Of a DNA stretch of 44,823 nucleotides, positions 26,245 to 34,668 are shown piece by piece. The stretch spans positions 1 through 44,823 of the forward strand of contig JADZDL010000158.1 in assembly GCA_020851075.1 (NCBI GenBank). The letters are read 5' to 3'. How positions within the stretch are numbered: the stretch's first letter is position 1; each line of letters opens with the position of its first letter. Origin of the DNA: Planctomycetota bacterium (GTDB lineage Bacteria > Planctomycetota > UBA1135 > UBA2386). The notes beneath the pieces were generated by a model. That model had not been told where the DNA came from, searched no databases, and saw only the letters and a program-made list of their open reading frames with translations. Position numbers and translations under genes: made by a program.

Positions 26245-27182
26245 GCCCCAACCTCCTGCAGCGTGCCGTTCTCGGCCAACCGCTGCGTGCCCGGCACGGC
26301 CGACCAACGGCGCCCGTTCCAGTCGAGCCGCGACCCCGGATCGAGCAGCGTGCACAACGCCGGCGCAAACCGGCGCGCAAACAACTGCATGTTGCGTTCG
26401 TCGTGGGTGTGCAGACGCTTCTTGCTGTGCGGCAGCACGACGAGGTCCGGCACGAGGGCAAAACCGGCCTCCATGACCTCCGCGTTGGCACTGCCCTGCG
26501 GCGGCGCATCGTGGAACAACACGATGCGTTCGCAGAGCGCCATCGCCCCCGCCGACCACGCGATCAGCGGCCGATCGCCATAGAGCCCAAGCACGTCGAA
26601 CAACCGCAGCCGATGCAATAGCACCGCGATGTGGCCGCCGGCTAGCAGCAGGCACGACGCGTCGGCGAGCAGTTTCTTGAGCTCGCGCTTCTCACGCTGC
26701 ACCGCGGCCCGTTCGTGCGGACGCCAGCGCGCTTCAAACTCATGGTGGATCTGCGCCACTCGGGCCACGTGTTGGCTGTCGAGGCCATGCAGCATCACCA
26801 GGGCGTCGTGGCGTTCGGGTTCGAGCAGCGCATCATCGCCCGTGCGGCGGAACAGCTCGCGCAACGCGTCCATGTGGCCCTGCAGGCGCAGACGATAGAG
26901 CTCCTGCACGGACCGCAGCGTCGCGTGGCGCCGGCGCATCGCTTCGAGCAGTTCCTGGTCGCGTTCAAAAATGCGCTCGACGCGCGCCCAGATCTCGAGG
27001 TTGATGACCGGACGCTGCACGTGGTCGCGAAACTCCTGGTCTTCGGGTTCGCGCTCCTCCCAGCCGGCCGTCACGATCGCGAGCGGTCCGGGGTTGCTTG
27101 CCACGGGAACCAACGTCTCGGCAGCCGCGCGCACGATCGGCACGTGCCGTTGCGGGCCAAGCAGGATGACGGAGGACAGCAT
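26241..27182 (-). CDS. S51-like (cyanophycinase/dipeptidase E-type) hydrolase
   Basis: 313 residues from ATG 27180-27182. The C-terminal half has the S51/class I amidotransferase-like elbow LIAWSAGAMAL (S210), preceded by CLLLAGGHIAVLL. H252 in LVVLPHSKKR is a likely second catalytic residue. Family members cleave Asp- or Arg-containing dipeptides or cyanophycin. Unusually, a long helical region (about 45-170, rich in Glu and Arg) separates the first strand from the GG motif. It heads a set of overlapping genes (Fes-like esterase, then L,D-transpeptidase). A peptide or isopeptide hydrolase role is inferred. Confidence 0.72.
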   Translation of the reverse strand: MLSSVILLGPQRHVPIVRAAAETLVPVASNPGPLAIVTAGWEEREPEDQEFRDHVQRPVINLEIWARVERIFERDQELLEAMRRRHATLRSVQELYRLRLQGHMDALRELFRRTGDDALLEPERHDALVMLHGLDSQHVARVAQIHHEFEARWRPHERAAVQREKRELKKLLADASCLLLAGGHIAVLLHRLRLFDVLGLYGDRPLIAWSAGAMALCERIVLFHDAPPQGSANAEVMEAGFALVPDLVVLPHSKKRLHTHDERNMQLFARRFAPALCTLLDPGSRLDWNGRRWSAVPGTQRLAENGTLQEVGA

Positions 27183-27275
27183 GGAATGGCCCTGATACCC
27201 GAGCTTCGCGCGGGAAGGAAGGGTGCCTTTGGCGCAGGATCGAGGGATCTCCGGCGGCCCCTCCCGCGTGCCCAC

Positions 27276-28232
27276 TCAGCGCTGCAACGAACCGAGCAGC
27301 CGGATCGGCACCGGGAACGCCGTGCCGTGCCGCACACCGGCGGGCATGGTGATCCGCGCCGTACAATCCGCGAAGTGCACGAAGTCCGTCGTGCAGACGG
27401 CGCCAAAGGCACCCTCGCGGTAACGATCGAAGTAGACGACGTATTCGGCCCCATTCCAGAGCGCCGTCGGCCCCTCGACCCAAGCCGGCGAAAAGGGCTC
27501 GGATACGGGCCCAAACGGCCCGAGCAGGCTCGCCGCGGGCACCGCACACAGGTGCTTCTTTGGCGGCACCAGGGTCTCGTTCTTCAACAGCAGGAACCGC
27601 TGTCCGTCCCACGCCCGCGCAAACGTGCCGTCGATCGAACTGAAACCCGGATCGAGCAGCAACCTGACCGGCGAGAACACGCGCCAATCGCGCGTTGTCG
27701 TCACGTAGAGGCGGTGGTCGAGCCCATCTTCGGAACTGCCATCCGTGGCCGGGAATCGCCCGGGAATCGTCGACGCCCAGACGATGACATACTGCTCCGC
27801 GACTTCGTCGTAGGTCACTTCGGGCGCCCACGTGTTGCGCACCGTAGGTTCGTGCGCCATGAGCGGCAGGAAACGCTGCTCGGTCCAGTGCACGAAGTCA
27901 CTCGTCGCCGCATAGCCAATGCCATTCTCCCACCACCCGCACGTCCAAACCACGTGGTAGAGGCCATCGGGGCCACGCGCCACGCTCGGGTCGCGAACCA
28001 GCTTCTCCTTGCCGACGGTCCCGCGCAGCACGGGCTGCCCAGCGGCCAGTACCTGCCAACGATATCCGTCGAGCGAACCGAGCAGATGCAGGCCGTCTTC
28101 GCCATTGCCCAGGAAATGCGCAAACAGGAACGCTGCGGGCGCCATCGGCTCGGGCACTGGCACCGCGCAGCCAGCGGCAAGCAGCCCCAATGCGAGCACG
28201 CTGGTGCGCGCGTTCCTGCGAGCGCACTTCAT
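27276..28232 (-). CDS. Lipoprotein with GH43/GH32-like five-bladed propeller
   Basis: 318 residues from ATG 28230-28232, with lipobox LLAAGC. Repeated blade-like motifs are visible: LVRDPSVARGPDGLYHVVWT, NTWAPEVTYDEVAEQYVIVW, SSIDGTFARAWDGQRFLLL and VEGPTALWNGAEYVVYFD. They fit the beta-propeller of GH43-type glycosidases, and their conserved Asp, Asp and Glu would be the catalytic set (DPS, SIDGT, EGP). It probably trims plant or algal polysaccharide at the cell surface, but the substrate is not readable. A GTG 12 bp further upstream is an alternative start. It is 30 bp from the GNAT gene and 93 bp from the S51 gene. Confidence 0.82.
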   Translation of the reverse strand: MKCARRNARTSVLALGLLAAGCAVPVPEPMAPAAFLFAHFLGNGEDGLHLLGSLDGYRWQVLAAGQPVLRGTVGKEKLVRDPSVARGPDGLYHVVWTCGWWENGIGYAATSDFVHWTEQRFLPLMAHEPTVRNTWAPEVTYDEVAEQYVIVWASTIPGRFPATDGSSEDGLDHRLYVTTTRDWRVFSPVRLLLDPGFSSIDGTFARAWDGQRFLLLKNETLVPPKKHLCAVPAASLLGPFGPVSEPFSPAWVEGPTALWNGAEYVVYFDRYREGAFGAVCTTDFVHFADCTARITMPAGVRHGTAFPVPIRLLGSLQR

Positions 28233-28262
28233 GCCAAAACCCACTTCATGGCCGGTCCCACA

Positions 28263-29279
28263 TCATGCCAGATCACTGTCGCCGAGCATGTACCACCAAT
28301 CGGCCTGCAGCACGGGTTCGGTGAGCGGCGAGCCCGTCAACAGGTAGACGAGACGACGCTCGAGCCAGTTCGACGACGGCGTGCGCACGAAACCACTCGT
28401 TTCGAACGTGCGCCACTCCGCGGACCGCTCGGGGCACACGGTCATGAGCCGCACCTTGCGTTCTTCCGCGGCGCGCCTGGTCGCCACGTGCAGCAACGCC
28501 AACGAAGCCCCCGCATCGGCCTCCGGGGCCATCCAATCGGCGATTGTCGCGGCATCCGGGGCGAGCCCACCACCGGGTTTGAGCACCAGGAACCCAACCA
28601 GTTTGCCACTGCGGCGCGCGGTCCACAGCTCGTAGTCGCCGCGACTGGGATTCTGCACGTAGCGCCAATCGAGGTACCGGTAGTCGCGCCGCAGCAACAA
28701 GCGCTTCTCGCGCCGCACCACGTCGTACAACGATCCGATGTCGGGCGGGATCGAAACCACGCGCTCGACCTGCATGCCGTTTGGCAGGTCGATGACCCCG
28801 CTACTCACCTCGCGGATCAGGAAATCGATCACCCGCAGGAAGTGGTATTCGAGGTACTTCGAGCCGATCCGGAACGCGACGTCGACCGGAAACCCATACA
28901 ACACCGCATCGCCGATGCGACGACTGTGCGCCGAGAACGGCAATCCCGTGATCACGAAGATGCCGGGGCGTTTCAGGCCCGCGCGCCACGCCGGGTGCGA
29001 CATCGAATCGACGCAGTGCACGAAGGTCTGCGGCCCGTGCGGCGTATCGGCGAGCACGGGCACCCCGGCATACTGCGACACCACGGTGCCGTCGGGCGCC
29101 ACCGCCAGCGACATGCGGTTGCCCATCGGATTCTGCAGGTACTGCCAGCGCCACTGTTCGAGTGTACGATCGACGTAGCCAGGTCCGCACACCTCGCGGA
29201 ACACGAGATTGAACGTCTCGAGGATGCGCTCTTCGTCGCCGTGCCGGTACGGCCGGATGGTGAGGTCGGGCAGGCTCAT
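28263..29279 (-). CDS. GNAT-family N-acetyltransferase-like protein
   Basis: 338 residues from ATG 29277-29279, overlapping the PNP stop as ATGA. The N-terminal part begins LTIRPYRHGDEERILETFNLVF, a standard GNAT opening. It is followed by a substrate-side segment, GNRMSLAVAPDGTVVSQYAG, and a second GNAT-like region around KLVGFLVLKPGGG, suggesting a tandem or Eis/FemAB-like arrangement. The acyl-CoA loop is not sharply defined. The substrate is unknown. Coupling to nucleoside salvage genes may be coincidental. Confidence 0.72.
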   Translation of the reverse strand: MSLPDLTIRPYRHGDEERILETFNLVFREVCGPGYVDRTLEQWRWQYLQNPMGNRMSLAVAPDGTVVSQYAGVPVLADTPHGPQTFVHCVDSMSHPAWRAGLKRPGIFVITGLPFSAHSRRIGDAVLYGFPVDVAFRIGSKYLEYHFLRVIDFLIREVSSGVIDLPNGMQVERVVSIPPDIGSLYDVVRREKRLLLRRDYRYLDWRYVQNPSRGDYELWTARRSGKLVGFLVLKPGGGLAPDAATIADWMAPEADAGASLALLHVATRRAAEERKVRLMTVCPERSAEWRTFETSGFVRTPSSNWLERRLVYLLTGSPLTEPVLQADWWYMLGDSDLA

Positions 29280-30118
29280 TGCAGGCGGCGGCAGAAGTCC
29301 GTGACGAGCGCCGTCAGCGTCGTCGCCGCCTGCTTGCCCGCGGCGACCACTTCGTCGTGCGACAACGGCGTGTCCGAGATGCCGGCCGCGAGGTTGGTGA
29401 TCAACGATAGCCCCGCGACCTCGGCGCCCATCGCATTCAGCGCAATCGCTTCGTGCACCGTGCTCATGCCCACCGCATCGGCACCGAGCGTCTTCAGCAT
29501 GCGCACTTCCGCAGGCGTCTCGTAGGACGGGCCCAACAGGCCCGCGTAGACCCCTGGCCGCAACCGCGCGCCCCCCTGCTGCAACAACGTGCGCAGCCGC
29601 GGCGAGTAGACACGCGTCTGGTCCGGAAAACGCGGCCCGAAGGCCGCTTCGTGCGGCCCGATCAAGGGCGAGCCGCCGGTGAGGTTCAGGTGGTCGGTGA
29701 GCACCATGAGGTCGCCCGCCGCCATGTCGTCGCCGATGCCACCGGCCGCGTTCGTGAGCAGGAAGGCGCCAATGCCGAGCATGCGCAGCGTGCGAACCGC
29801 GCGCACGGCATCGGCACTGCGCCAGCCTTCGTAGAGGTGCACGCGACCCGTGAGGCACGCCACCGGGGTGCCGCCGACACGGCCCACGACGAGCGAGCCG
29901 CCGTGGCCTTCGACCTTCGGCACGGGCCAACCCGGGACCTCGGCGAACGGCACTTCGATCGCTTCCTGGACCTGCGTGCGGAAGTCCTTGAGCCCGCTGC
30001 CGAGCACGATGCCGGCCCGCAGGCTCTGCGCGAGGGTGGCGCCGAGACGTTGCTGCAGGAACGCGGCCGCCGCAGCGACAGCCTGCGCTTCGGACGGCGC
30101 CGCGTCGACCGCGCTCAC
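29276..30118 (-). CDS. punA: Purine nucleoside phosphorylase (trimeric, PNP-I type)
   Basis: 280 residues from GTG 30116-30118, overlapping the nupC stop as GTGA. Signatures are AGIVLGSGLKDFR (phosphate loop), GHGGSLVVG, GRVHLYEGW, LTNAAGGIGDDM and GMSTVHEAIALNAMGAEVAG, plus SLITNLAAGIS. It splits purine nucleosides with phosphate into base and ribose-1-phosphate in the cytoplasm. With a NupC-type importer directly upstream it forms a purine salvage pair. Confidence 0.95.
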   Translation of the reverse strand: MSAVDAAPSEAQAVAAAAAFLQQRLGATLAQSLRAGIVLGSGLKDFRTQVQEAIEVPFAEVPGWPVPKVEGHGGSLVVGRVGGTPVACLTGRVHLYEGWRSADAVRAVRTLRMLGIGAFLLTNAAGGIGDDMAAGDLMVLTDHLNLTGGSPLIGPHEAAFGPRFPDQTRVYSPRLRTLLQQGGARLRPGVYAGLLGPSYETPAEVRMLKTLGADAVGMSTVHEAIALNAMGAEVAGLSLITNLAAGISDTPLSHDEVVAAGKQAATTLTALVTDFCRRLQ

Positions 30119-31359
30119 GATTGCGCCTCACTGGCAAGCACGCCTGCCACACACGCCGTCATGCACGTCGCGATCGCGCCGCCAAACATCGCGCGCAAAC
30201 CGATGCGTGCGAGATCTCCACGGCGTTCGGGAGCGATCGCGCCAAGGCCACCGACCTGGATTGCCACACTGCCGATGTTGGCGAAGCCACACAGCGCAAA
30301 GCTCGCGATCATCGCCGTGCGCGGCGAGATCCTGTGCTCTGCGATCATCGGGCCCAATTCGCCATAGGCCACCAGTTCCGTAACGGCGATCTTGGTGCCG
30401 AGCAACTGTCCGAGCAGCGGGATCTCCTCCCATTGCACCCCCATCACCGCGGCGATCGGCCAGAAGACGACGCCGAGCGCAGCCTTCACGGACCACGTCT
30501 CGTGGATCATGTGCAGGCCCGCGTCGAGCACCGCCACGAGGCCAAGGAACGCAATCAACATCGCGCCGACGTTAAGCGCGAGCTTGAGCCCGTCACCAGC
30601 ACCTGCGGCCGCCGCTTCGACGACGTTGCCATACGCTTCGGTCTCGATCTTCGTGACCGATCCCATGGTCTTGCTCTGCTCGGTTTCCGGCCACAGCATC
30701 TTCGTGCAGATGAGGCCCGCGGGCACCGCCATCACCGAGCCAACCATCAAGTGCCCGGCATTGACACCAAAGCCCACGTAGAGCGCAAATACGCCACCAG
30801 CGATCGTCGCAAAACCGCCGACCATGATGGCGTGCAGTTCGCTCATCGTCATGTCTTTCAAGAACGGCTTGATCAGCAGCGGAGCCTCGGTTTGCCCGAC
30901 AAACACGTTCGCACACGCGGACAACGACTCGCTGCCGGATGTCCCCATGACGCGCACCATGACCTTGGCCATTGCGCGCACGATCCACTGCATGATGCCA
31001 AGGTGGTAGAGCACCGCCATGAAGGCGCTAAAGAAGATCAGCGTCGGCAAGACCATGAATGCGAAGACGAAACCCTTCTTGGCGCCAAACACCGACTCGA
31101 CACTCTGACCCTTCGCGAGTTCGCCGAATACGAACTCACTACCACCCTGCGACAACTTCAGGAACTTGTCGACGCCTGTACCTACCGACTGCAGCGCGGC
31201 GTTGCCCGCGCTCCAATACAGGAACGTAAACCCCAGCACCGCCTGGATCAGGAGCCCGACACCGACGAGCCGCCACGAGATCGCGCGGCGATTGTTGGAG
31301 AAGGCAAAGCAGATCGCCAGCATGACGACGATCCCGCACAACGAAACAAGGCGCAACAT
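30115..31359 (-). CDS. nupC: Concentrative nucleoside transporter, NupC/CNT family
   Basis: 414 residues from ATG 31357-31359, with eight or more membrane segments. CNT family markers are present: FVFGELAKGQS, SLSACANVFVGQTEAPLLIKP, GGFATIAGGVFALYVGFG and FALCGFANIGSVAIQVGG. It imports nucleosides with H+ or Na+. The following purine nucleoside phosphorylase overlaps its end, so the transported substrate is most likely a purine nucleoside. It is divergent from the secreted protein at 31543. Confidence 0.95.
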   Translation of the reverse strand: MLRLVSLCGIVVMLAICFAFSNNRRAISWRLVGVGLLIQAVLGFTFLYWSAGNAALQSVGTGVDKFLKLSQGGSEFVFGELAKGQSVESVFGAKKGFVFAFMVLPTLIFFSAFMAVLYHLGIMQWIVRAMAKVMVRVMGTSGSESLSACANVFVGQTEAPLLIKPFLKDMTMSELHAIMVGGFATIAGGVFALYVGFGVNAGHLMVGSVMAVPAGLICTKMLWPETEQSKTMGSVTKIETEAYGNVVEAAAAGAGDGLKLALNVGAMLIAFLGLVAVLDAGLHMIHETWSVKAALGVVFWPIAAVMGVQWEEIPLLGQLLGTKIAVTELVAYGELGPMIAEHRISPRTAMIASFALCGFANIGSVAIQVGGLGAIAPERRGDLARIGLRAMFGGAIATCMTACVAGVLASEAQS

Positions 31360-31542
31360 GGGCCGCGCATGCTACGGATCGCCGCGGCGTGACGCACCAG
31401 GAACCAGAGCAGGTTCGAGTTGTACCGCCCGCAGAGGCACACAAGGTCCAGCACGGATGGGGTTGCCGCCTTGACGCCGCCCGTGGGCACCCTGACCATG
31501 CAGGCCTCGTTTCGTTCCCGCCCGCTCGCCCCAGAGGCCACC

Positions 31543-32700
31543 ATGCAACCCCGACTGAACGCCGCTTTCGCAGCCCTCGCGCTGTTTGCGCTCCTTGCTA
31601 CGCCCACCCTGGCCCAGGGCTGCGCGACTGGCTCCGACACGTTCTGGAAGCGCGACACCCTGCCGGTGACCCCCAACGGTTTGACCGGGGTCTCGGTGAT
31701 CCAAGGCATGTGCGAAGGGGAAAGTGCCGGCGTCGTCTTCGAAATGCCGGCCGGCATGGGCGTGCAGCAGATCACGCAGGTCGTCGCCCCGTGGGGCGCG
31801 GCGGGCGGCGTCGGCGGGTTTGGGGCCTTGCTCGACGTCGAAGTCTACGACGGCGTGAGCTTCAGTGGCGCCAACGTCACCATGGGCACACTCGTATGGA
31901 GCCTGTCCCAAAGCCTGTCCTCCAACATGCAGGTCGCGAGCCACGCGCTCAACGTGCTCGACACGAGCAACTACGACATCAAGGTCGGCATCGCGCCACC
32001 AAACGGCAGCCCGTTCGTGCGCCGATTCGCGATCTGCTTCCGCTGCGATATCAACAACCACCCCACCGCAACGTGCGCCACGGGTTATCCCGCGAACTTC
32101 TTCACGGACAATGCGCAGGCCGGTGGTCTTACGTGCAACAACGTGATCACGCCGCTGCAGACGAGCATCATGGAGATCCAGGGCCAGGGCTGGCGTGACG
32201 CCGCGCTGGCCACGGTCTCGGGATTCCAGCTGTGCCCGCTGTTCTACAAGGGCATCTGGTGCATTCGCTGCTGCTCGCGCGATGCGTACCCCGCTTCGTA
32301 CACGACGTTTGGTGCCGGCTGCGCGGGCACGTTGCCGGTCAGCACCCTGGCGCCGGTCTCGATGCCGCGCATCGGCCAGTCGTTCCTCGTCATCCTGAAC
32401 AACCTGCCCGCCAACGTCGCGTTCCTCATGACCGGCTGGAGCGACGTGAACTCGTCGTTGGGCAGCCTCCCGTATGACCTCGCGTCGCTCGGCGCGCCAG
32501 GCTGTTTTGGCCGCGTGAGCAGCGACGCCGTCACGCTGTTGTTCGGCTCGGGTGGCAATGCGCTGTCGACGATGACGTTGCCCAACTACCCGACCCTGCT
32601 CGGCGTGCAGTTCTACCAACAGGCTTTCGTGGTCGATGCGGGCCACAACCAACTCGGCGCCGTGGTCGGCAACGCGGCCCGCGCGTCGATCGGCAACTAG
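31543..32700 (+). CDS. Secreted Cys-rich protein with planctomycete-type C-terminal module
   Basis: 385 residues from ATG 31543-31545, preceded by GAGG 5 bp upstream. A Sec signal ends at TPTLAQG. The mature N-terminal region has many Cys residues (including CNN, CIRCCS and CFRC pairs), probably disulphide-bonded. The last 120 residues, from about TFGAGCAGTLPVSTL through LGAPGCFGRVSSD to AVVGNAARASIGN, resemble a C-terminal module I associate with planctomycete exoproteins. No enzyme motif is visible, and function is unknown. The first 41 codons of the longer ORF are rejected because they precede the signal peptide. Confidence 0.8.
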   Translation: MQPRLNAAFAALALFALLATPTLAQGCATGSDTFWKRDTLPVTPNGLTGVSVIQGMCEGESAGVVFEMPAGMGVQQITQVVAPWGAAGGVGGFGALLDVEVYDGVSFSGANVTMGTLVWSLSQSLSSNMQVASHALNVLDTSNYDIKVGIAPPNGSPFVRRFAICFRCDINNHPTATCATGYPANFFTDNAQAGGLTCNNVITPLQTSIMEIQGQGWRDAALATVSGFQLCPLFYKGIWCIRCCSRDAYPASYTTFGAGCAGTLPVSTLAPVSMPRIGQSFLVILNNLPANVAFLMTGWSDVNSSLGSLPYDLASLGAPGCFGRVSSDAVTLLFGSGGNALSTMTLPNYPTLLGVQFYQQAFVVDAGHNQLGAVVGNAARASIGN

Positions 32701-32701
32701 G

Positions 32702-33541
32702 TTGCCCGAGCCGACCTTGACCAACCCTGCGTCCGACGACCTGAAGAAGCCCGTAGTTGGCGCCGCCCGGCGCGAACTCAGCAGCGGGCGCGCGGACCTG
32801 CTGGTCCGCGAAGAGCCGCTGCTGCTCGTCATCCACGGCCAGCAACTGCTGACCATGCGCACACCGGGCCGCGACGAGGACCTCGCGATCGGGTTCCTAC
32901 TCGGCGAAGGCATCGTCGCGCGCGCCGAGGCGATCGCGTCCATGCAGGCGCAGCAAGGTGATCCCGACGCGCAGCGCACCGACGAACTGCACATCACCCT
33001 GCGTTCTGCCCCGGACTCGCTCACCAGATCGCGCCTCGCGCGCACGCACGAGATCCGCAGTTCGTGCGGCGTCTGCGGGCTCGCCGATCCGGCGACCGTG
33101 CTCGAGGGCACCCCGCCCCTGCTGCCCGGCGTGCCCAGAATCGCCACGGCGCGCATCCAGGAGCTCGTGTTGGCACTACAACGCCGGCAGGAACTGTTCG
33201 CGGCAACCGGGGGCTGCCACGGCGCGCTGCTCGCGGGCAACGATGGCACCGTCTTCGGGTTTGGCGAAGATGTCGGCCGCCACAACGCGCTCGACAAGGC
33301 GATCGGCCAGGCGGCGCGCAGCGGCGCCGAGTTGGCGACCACGATCGCGGTGCTCTCGGGCCGCGCCGGCTTCGACCTCGTCGTGAAGTGCCTGCGCGTG
33401 CAGATTCCCGTGATCGTCTCGATTTCCGCGCCGAGTTCGCTCGCGTTCGACCTCTGCAGTGCCGCCGGCGCCACGCTGGTCGGCTTTGCACGCGGCGCTC
33501 ATCACGAGGTCTACTGCGGCGCCGAACGGCTCGTGCCGTAG
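32702..33541 (+). CDS. fdhD: FdhD, formate dehydrogenase maturation sulfurtransferase
   Basis: About 279 residues. Start options are TTG 32702-32704 or TTG 32717-32719; an upstream ATG at 32636 would overlap the previous gene and is rejected. Motifs are AIGFLLGEGI, the CXXC pair SSCGVCG (substrate-binding/persulfide cysteines), TGGCHGALL, GEDVGRHNALDK and LSGRAGFDLVVK. FdhD transfers sulfur from a cysteine desulfurase to the molybdenum cofactor of formate dehydrogenases. No formate dehydrogenase or cofactor gene is in the window. Its stop abuts the stop of the following minus-strand gene with no gap. Confidence 0.92.
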   Translation: MPEPTLTNPASDDLKKPVVGAARRELSSGRADLLVREEPLLLVIHGQQLLTMRTPGRDEDLAIGFLLGEGIVARAEAIASMQAQQGDPDAQRTDELHITLRSAPDSLTRSRLARTHEIRSSCGVCGLADPATVLEGTPPLLPGVPRIATARIQELVLALQRRQELFAATGGCHGALLAGNDGTVFGFGEDVGRHNALDKAIGQAARSGAELATTIAVLSGRAGFDLVVKCLRVQIPVIVSISAPSSLAFDLCSAAGATLVGFARGAHHEVYCGAERLVP

Positions 33542-34564
33542 TTACTTCGTTGCCGGCGTGGTTCCGGCCGGAGCCGGCGCCGTCCGCGCGCAGCGAAAGC
33601 CCGTGTGGCACAAGGACGTGTCCGGCGTCGATTTCATGCGCGTGCCCGGCAGGTAACCAAGGCAGTACACGTCGCTGCATAGGAACGACCCGCCGCGCAT
33701 CACGTGCTTCACGGCGCCTGGCTCCATCGGATCGTAGCTCGTCGCGGGCCCCTTCGGATTCACGGCCAGCTGCTTGCCATCGCCATACCCATCGGGCCGG
33801 TAGAAGTCCTCACACCACTCCCAGACGTTGCCCGACGTGCCGTAGAGGCCAAATCGGTTGGCCGGGAACGCCGTGACAGGCGCCGTCGTCCCGAAACCAT
33901 CTTCGAGCGTGTTCTGCTGCGGGAACGTGCCCTGGAAGATATTCGCCTGCCACTTCTTCTTGGGCAGCTGCTCGTTGCCCCACACATACAGGTTCTGATC
34001 CAGGCCGCCGCGCGCTGCGAACTCCCATTCGGCTTCGGTCGGCAGACGCTTCTTCGCCCACTTGCAGTAGGCCTGCGCATCGCGCCAGCTCACGTGCACG
34101 ACGGGATGATCGTCCTTGCCTTCGATCGACGACTTGGGGCCGGTGGGATGCCGCCAATCGGCCCCCGCAGTAAACTGCCACCACTGCCAGAACTCGCGCA
34201 GATCGACCGCTTCGGGCGGCGGTGTGAAGACGAGCGAACCGGCGAAGAGCTGATCCTGCGGCACATCGGGCACGTCTTCGGGTGACGGTTTCTTCTCGGC
34301 ATCCGTCACGTACTGCGTGGCCTTGATGAACTCGGCGAACTGCGCGTTGGTGACTTCGGTCGTATCGATCCAGAAGCCATCGAGCTTCACCCGGTGCAGC
34401 GGCGCATCCCGGTCACCATTCTGGCTGCCGAGCACGGCTTCGCCACCGACGATCCAGGTCATGCCGACGTGTTCCTCAACCGCCTTCGCCAGTGGCTTCC
34501 CGGGAGCAGCATCCTGTGCGCCAAGCGCCGCGAGCAGCAGGAACGGAGGCAAGAGACGTCGCAT
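33542..34564 (-). CDS. Exported formylglycine-generating enzyme (sulfatase-modifying factor)
   Basis: 340 residues from ATG 34562-34564, with a signal peptide (LLPPFLLLAALGAQD). FGE-type sequence: MTWIVGGEAVLGSQNGDRDA, WIDTTEVTNAQFAEFI, HPVVHVSWRDAQAYCKWAKK, RLPTEAEWEFAARGG, GLYGTSGNVWEWCED and RGGSFLCSDVYC. The two copper-binding cysteines align at C296 and C301, so it should be an active oxidase that turns Cys into formylglycine in sulfatases. In planctomycetes such proteins modify exported sulfatases in the periplasm. No sulfatase is in the window. Confidence 0.93.
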   Translation of the reverse strand: MRRLLPPFLLLAALGAQDAAPGKPLAKAVEEHVGMTWIVGGEAVLGSQNGDRDAPLHRVKLDGFWIDTTEVTNAQFAEFIKATQYVTDAEKKPSPEDVPDVPQDQLFAGSLVFTPPPEAVDLREFWQWWQFTAGADWRHPTGPKSSIEGKDDHPVVHVSWRDAQAYCKWAKKRLPTEAEWEFAARGGLDQNLYVWGNEQLPKKKWQANIFQGTFPQQNTLEDGFGTTAPVTAFPANRFGLYGTSGNVWEWCEDFYRPDGYGDGKQLAVNPKGPATSYDPMEPGAVKHVMRGGSFLCSDVYCLGYLPGTRMKSTPDTSLCHTGFRCARTAPAPAGTTPATK

Positions 34565-34668
34565 GCAAGAAGTGCACCACGAACCCCGCCGCGAAGGAAG
34601 TCCCACGTCCTCGCGAAGGCTTCACCCGAGCCTGCTGGAATCGTCACGCAGGCCTGCACATTCGGGGG

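Noticed and set aside
28263..30152. A 629-codon ORF suggesting a fusion upstream of the GNAT protein
   Set aside because: The N-terminal 291 codons are out-of-frame translation of the PNP gene. The GNAT start at 29279 overlaps the PNP stop as ATGA.
31372..33474. Minus-strand ORF of 700 codons across the secreted protein and fdhD genes
   Set aside because: It crosses two well-supported plus-strand genes, lacks motifs and has shadow-type composition.
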